64,000 bases of DNA from Prevotella sp. GTDB taxonomy: Bacteria > Bacteroidota > Bacteroidia > Bacteroidales > Bacteroidaceae. A program made the position numbers and the translations under genes. The stretch lies in contig JAILEG010000015.1 of assembly GCA_024688365.1 (NCBI GenBank), forward strand, positions 1-64,000, written 5' to 3'. The notes below the pieces were generated by a model, which worked only from the letters and a program-made list of their open reading frames with translations, did no database searches and was not told the origin of the DNA. The first letter of the stretch is position 1. Each line of letters opens with the position of its first letter. Below, one piece after another: positions 59,316 to 64,000 of the stretch.

Positions 59316-59837
59316 ATGAACAGAACTCCTACTGACAACTACAGACACCGTATCCTCTTTATATGCCTGGGCAACATCTGCCGTTCGCCGGCGGCCCATG
59401 CCGTCATGCAGCATCTTGTGGACGAGCGGGGATGCGCGGCACGGTATGAGATTGACTCTGCCGGAATAGGCAACTGGCATGTGGGACAGCTGCCTGACCG
59501 CCGTATGCGTGAGCATGGTGCCCGACGGGGTTACCGCATCGACCATCATGCCCGCCAGTTTGATGCCCGCACCGACTTCGACCGCTTTGACCATATCGTG
59601 GTCATGGACGAGGACAACTACCGAAACATCATCTCCCAGGCGCCTGACGACACCGCACGCGGCAAGGTCATCCGCATGGCTGACCACTTCACCCGCCATC
59701 CTCATGCCACCTCTGTCCCCGACCCCTATTATGGCGGTCCTGCCGACTTCGAGCTGGCACTCGACCTCATTGAGGACGGCTGCGAGGGAATTCTCGCCAG
59801 CAAGGGGAACGACTGTGAAAGGATGGACCATCCATAA
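59316..59837 (+). CDS. Low-molecular-weight protein tyrosine phosphatase
   Basis: A 173-residue phosphatase with the P-loop ILFICLGNICRSPAA (C-x5-R-S) near residue 16 and the general-acid loop SVPDPYYGGPADFE near 140. It removes phosphate from phosphotyrosine; in bacteria it often controls capsule or exopolysaccharide kinases, but no such kinase gene is nearby. ATG at 59316 fits the family. Confidence 0.95.
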   Translation: MNRTPTDNYRHRILFICLGNICRSPAAHAVMQHLVDERGCAARYEIDSAGIGNWHVGQLPDRRMREHGARRGYRIDHHARQFDARTDFDRFDHIVVMDEDNYRNIISQAPDDTARGKVIRMADHFTRHPHATSVPDPYYGGPADFELALDLIEDGCEGILASKGNDCERMDHP

Positions 59838-59934
59838 TGGGAGGCCTTACGTCCCACTCTGCTACCTCCCTACATGGTAAAAATCCCCCAGTACCCGCAT
59901 CACGCTGCGGAATGTAAAGAACTTTATGCGGCAA

Positions 59935-60089
59935 GAAAACTGGAAGGGAATAGGGAAAGAACCAAAAGGATAACTGGAAGGGACTGGAAGAGAAATGGGA
60001 AAATTAGGAAGGAATCGGAAGGAAATGGTAAGGTAATGAACGGAAAGGAAATAAGAAGGAATTGGGAAGAGAAACGGGATTCTGAGAAA
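59935..60089 (+). repeat. Purine-rich tract with GGAAGGAA-like repeats
   Basis: About 150 bases composed mostly of A and G on the plus strand, with repeated CTGGAAGGG, GGAAGGAA and GGAAATGG pieces. The open frame through it is low-complexity and judged non-coding. Confidence 0.75.
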
Positions 60090-60140
60090 ATGATACCAGC
60101 CTGGCTGGTATTCTGAGCCTGACATCAACGGAAAAGAAAA

Positions 60141-60180
60141 GAGGACATACCCCACACGGGGCATGTCCTCAACTTTTTCT
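60141..60180. terminator. Bidirectional terminator, LMW phosphatase side / enolase
   Basis: GAGGACATACCCC-ACAC-GGGGCATGTCCTC stem (one mismatch) followed by AACTTTTTCTT on the plus strand and TTTTCTTTT on the minus strand. Confidence 0.88.
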
Positions 60181-60296
60181 TATCCCCCATCACAGGGGCA
60201 ATCCTCAAGCCTCATCCACCAACAGGCAGCCCATACTCTGTGGGCATTTCCTTCCCCATGAAGGGCTGGGGATGGGCTTTGGGAAATAGTCTCAGC

Positions 60297-61625
<1,329 letters not shown>

Positions 61626-61656
61626 TCAGTTATATTCTTAATGACTTTTCGTTTTG

Positions 61657-61664
61657 CAAAGTTA
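61657..61664 (-). promoter_or_regulatory. -7 promoter element of enolase
   Basis: TAACTTTG on the minus strand, 52 bases before the ATG. Confidence 0.6.
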
Positions 61665-61729
61665 ATAAAAACATCCGGAATTCGACTTGTGCCAGCGTCT
61701 TATCTTCCTGTTTTTGACAAAATTAACGT

Positions 61730-62305
61730 TTAACTGACAATGATGACCGTGACACCCCGTGCAGCCTGTGCGCCCATGACGAGCGCCTGCTCAATATCGG
61801 CGGTCTTGCTGGGGCCTGAGATGAACGTGCCGTAGCCGTAATCGTTCATGCGGATGCGCGTGTAGGCCTCGTGCATGTTGTTGACAATCTGGTCACGGCG
61901 GACGAGGATGACCAGCTCCTCAGAGATGAAGCAGACGGCTTTCTCCTTCATGGTCTGCGGAATCCAGACGCAACCGTTCTCGGCAACGGCCACCTCTCCC
62001 TGCACGATACCGACATCGGTGCCGTTCAGCTCCTGCGCCGTGGCAACGGTGTCAGGGTTCCTGTCGGCCTTGATGCCCTTGACGTTGGAGGCGAAAACCT
62101 CCGCATCGGGATAGGCCGTGCGGATAATCTGGTTGAGGTCGTCCTTCTGACTTGCCTCAATGACCTTGCCGCCTACAGTGCGGCTCATCTCGATGAACTG
62201 CTTCACGACATCGGGATAGGTGATGCCCTTGACGGGCTGCTCTGGCATATCAAACTGCTGGGATGTGGCCTGGCGCAGCTTGCGGAATAATTCTTCTTTC
62301 TTCAT
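61730..62305 (-). CDS. lutC: LutC-type LUD-domain protein of lactate utilisation
   Basis: A 191-residue LUD-domain protein (YkgG/LutC). Marks are GIVQGEVAVAENGCVWIPQ, CFISEELVILV and YGTFISGPSKTADIEQALVM near the C-terminus. With LutA and LutB it forms the iron-sulfur complex that oxidises L-lactate. It is the last gene of lutA-lutB-lutC on the minus strand, separated from lutB by a 160-base stretch filled with 10-bp repeats. Confidence 0.93.
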   Translation of the reverse strand: MKKEELFRKLRQATSQQFDMPEQPVKGITYPDVVKQFIEMSRTVGGKVIEASQKDDLNQIIRTAYPDAEVFASNVKGIKADRNPDTVATAQELNGTDVGIVQGEVAVAENGCVWIPQTMKEKAVCFISEELVILVRRDQIVNNMHEAYTRIRMNDYGYGTFISGPSKTADIEQALVMGAQAARGVTVIIVS

Positions 62306-62333
62306 TGGATTGTTGTTTTTGGGGATAGGAGAT

Positions 62334-62464
62334 GACAGGCGGGGATGGGCGGGGATGGGCGATCATAAGCGATGATATGCGATGATAAGCGATGATAAGC
62401 GATGATAAGCGATAATAAGCGATAACTCAACACTCAACACCCAACACTCAACACCCAACACCCA
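62334..62464 (-). repeat. 10-bp repeat array between lutB and lutC (R7)
   Basis: GCGATGATAA-type units on the plus strand, that is TTATCATCGC on the coding strand, with GGCGGGGATG variants at one end and ACCCAACACTC pieces at the other. It ends 29 bases before the lutC start, in the same orientation to its gene as the other arrays. Confidence 0.9.
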
Positions 62465-63871
62465 TCACTTCTCTCTCTTCGTTTTGCGTTCCTCGCTCTT
62501 CAGCTCGTCCATAGCCTGCTTGAAGATGGCATGGAAAGGCTTCTTGGCAAAGCGGGGCATGGTGTGGCCGATGCTCCAGGGATTCAGCTTCATATCCGTC
62601 CAGCTGGAAGGAATGTTGTTGGCTACTGACGAGTTCCGCAGCAGGGCATCGTAGACGGTATAGTTCTCATAGACCGCCTTCATGCCCTCAGCCATGACAC
62701 GTTTCTCCTTGTTCTCCGTGCCGAATGCCTCAAGGCTCTGCCGCCAACGGTAAATCTGGCTGCCCGGGTCAACATGGGCCGGACACACGTGGTCGCAGCT
62801 CAGACAGAGCGAGCAGGCCGACACGTTGCCGCTGTGCTTCCTGGGATTCTTCAGCATGCCGAGGTCAACCCCGATCGGTCCGGGGATGAAGTAGCTGTAG
62901 GAATAGCCCGTCGAGCGGCGGTAGACCGGGCAGGTGTTCATGCAGGCACCGCAGCGGATGCACTTCAGCGTCTGCCAGTGCTCAGGGTTGGCGATGATGT
63001 CGCTCCTGCCATTGTCGACGAGGATGACGTGCATCTCACCACCCGGCCGGGGCTTGCGGAAGTGGGAAGTGTAGGTAGTGGTGGGCTGTCCCGTACCGCA
63101 ACGGCACAGCAGCCGCTGGAACACGGCAAGGGAATCATAGTCGGGGATGACCTTCTCCAGTCCCATCGCCACGATATGCAGCTTGGGCACTGAGGTTGAC
63201 ATATCGGCATTGCCCTCATTGGTGCAGACGACACAGTCGCCCGTCGCCGCCACACCGAAGTTGCAGCCCGTCATTCCGGCACCCGCGTCCATGAACTCCT
63301 CCCGCAGGTGGTGGCGGGCGCAGCGGGTCAGATAGGTTGGGTCATGGTTGCCGATCTCCTTGGAGATGCCCTTCTCCTCGAACATCTCCCCCACCTCGTC
63401 ACGTGTCAGGTGAATGGCCGGCATGACGATGTGCGCCGGCTTGAGATGCATGAGCTGTATGATGCGCTCGCCGAGGTCAGTCTCCACCACGTCAATGCCA
63501 CGCCTGATGAGGTACGGGTTCATCTCGCACTCCTCCGTCAGCATCGACTTCGACTTGACCAGCTTGGTCACCTTGTGCGTCTCCAGGATGCCATAGACCA
63601 TCTCGTTGAACTCCTGCGCGTCCTTGGCGAAGTGGACGATGACCCCGTTCTTCTCCAGATTGGTGGCGAACTGGTCCAGATAGTCGGCCAGATGGGTCAC
63701 CGTGTGCGCCTTTATCTGGCTGGCATGCTCACGCAGGTCCTCCCACTCGGGAAGCTGGGATGCCATGATGTCACGCTTCTGGCGCACGGACCAGAAGGTC
63801 TGGTCATGCCGGGAAATCTTCTCCGGGTTCTTCATGAACTCCGCTGCTTTCTTTGAATGATATGTTGACAT
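62465..63871 (-). CDS. lutB: LutB-type iron-sulfur protein of lactate utilisation
   Basis: A 468-residue protein with an N-terminal LUD domain (about 60-300, NEGNADMSTSVPKLHIVAMG) and two ferredoxin-type cluster motifs CIRCGACMNTCPVYRR (near 308) and CSLCLSCDHVCPAH (near 358). This is the LutB/YkgF plan. The end is lysine/arginine-rich (SEERKTKREK). Confidence 0.95.
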   Translation of the reverse strand: MSTYHSKKAAEFMKNPEKISRHDQTFWSVRQKRDIMASQLPEWEDLREHASQIKAHTVTHLADYLDQFATNLEKNGVIVHFAKDAQEFNEMVYGILETHKVTKLVKSKSMLTEECEMNPYLIRRGIDVVETDLGERIIQLMHLKPAHIVMPAIHLTRDEVGEMFEEKGISKEIGNHDPTYLTRCARHHLREEFMDAGAGMTGCNFGVAATGDCVVCTNEGNADMSTSVPKLHIVAMGLEKVIPDYDSLAVFQRLLCRCGTGQPTTTYTSHFRKPRPGGEMHVILVDNGRSDIIANPEHWQTLKCIRCGACMNTCPVYRRSTGYSYSYFIPGPIGVDLGMLKNPRKHSGNVSACSLCLSCDHVCPAHVDPGSQIYRWRQSLEAFGTENKEKRVMAEGMKAVYENYTVYDALLRNSSVANNIPSSWTDMKLNPWSIGHTMPRFAKKPFHAIFKQAMDELKSEERKTKREK

Positions 63872-63906
63872 AGTTCTTCTTGCTCTTTAAACCTTATTAT
63901 ATAATC

Positions 63907-64000
63907 CTAAATTCCCGCTGCCAGGATCTCGGCCACGTGCATGAAACGCACGGGATACTTCCGCTTGGCGGCGATGCCCTGCATGTGCATCAGGCACGAG
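63907..64000 (-). CDS. lutA: LutA-type protein, C-terminal fragment (truncated by window edge)
   Basis: The last 30 codons read SCLMHMQGIAAKRKYPVRF, then MHVAEILAAGI and a TAG stop. This matches the C-terminal end of LutA/YkgE (CCG-domain protein). The lutB start lies 35 bases downstream, giving the order lutA-lutB-lutC. Confidence 0.85.
   Translation of the reverse strand, partial: SCLMHMQGIAAKRKYPVRFMHVAEILAAGI

Noticed and set aside
59874..60116. Open frame through the purine-rich tract
   Set aside because: Low-complexity Lys/Arg/Glu/Gly sequence caused by base composition; no domain or good start.

Overview
The window looks like a chromosomal piece of a Bacteroidota bacterium, most likely a Prevotellaceae (Prevotella-type) gut or oral anaerobe. 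The reasons are: promoters of the Bacteroidetes type (-33 TTTG/TTG, about 19-20 bp, -7 TAnnTTTG) before many genes; few clear Shine-Dalgarno sites; a hybrid two-component sensor; an ECF sigma / FecR / TonB-receptor / DUF4249 locus; BspA-like leucine-rich repeats; GH92, GH2 and GH25 enzymes; a DUF5686 outer-membrane protein; S9 and M49 dipeptidyl peptidases; Hcp, LutABC and D-lactate dehydrogenase. Most of the DNA is GC-rich by eye. One AT-rich island (about 46.25-48.0 kb) stands out.

Layout. 0-2.6 kb: 5' part of a hybrid two-component sensor (minus strand). 2.9-8.2 kb: a four-gene inositol-lipid-type cluster (nucleotidyltransferase/ATP-grasp fusion, CDP-alcohol phosphatidyltransferase, HAD protein, inositol-3-phosphate synthase). 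8.4-11.6 kb: DUF5686 outer-membrane protein and the fluoride channel CrcB. 11.7-15.5 kb: AraC regulator, secreted LRR protein and a 77-residue small protein. 15.6-22.1 kb: GH92 mannosidase, dipeptidyl peptidase III, a short AraC regulator, a candidate small RNA and a GH25 lysozyme. 22.2-30.4 kb: cysE, rlmL-like methyltransferase, DPP IV, purD and two membrane proteins. 30.7-34.2 kb: initiator-type tRNA-Met, HAD phosphatase, SDR and D-lactate dehydrogenase. 34.6-38.9 kb: two large secreted proteins. 39.5-45.9 kb: hcp, acyltransferase, GH2 glycosidase and a DUF417 membrane protein. 46.2-48.2 kb: AT-rich tetR/nitroreductase cassette between direct repeats. 48.3-53.6 kb: FecI/FecR-regulated TonB receptor locus. 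53.9-64 kb: nitroreductase, second candidate small RNA, mutS2, ferritin, LMW phosphatase, enolase and lutC/lutB/lutA (lutA runs off the edge).

The most unusual content is the repeat landscape. (1) A 60-bp element occurs three times (2691, 21299, 53806). It is made of three 16-bp palindromes spaced exactly 22 bp apart, with a core like the ParB site parS. (2) Arrays of a 10-bp unit (CGCCCATCAT and variants) lie directly before start codons, always in the same orientation relative to the downstream gene; one array is inside a coding sequence, joining two enzyme domains. (3) A REP-like GC-rich palindrome sits at gene ends, often just before a 10-bp array, and in several genes has become part of the protein. 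(4) Three secreted proteins share a short C-terminal module that looks like a sorting signal.

Functionally the genes point to glycan and peptide scavenging (GH92, GH2, DPP III, DPP IV, TonB receptor), envelope building (inositol lipids, DUF5686, secreted adhesin-like proteins), fermentation and lactate handling (LdhA, LutABC, enolase) and stress defence (Hcp, ferritin, nitroreductases, fluoride export). All calls come from reading the sequence; no database search was run.
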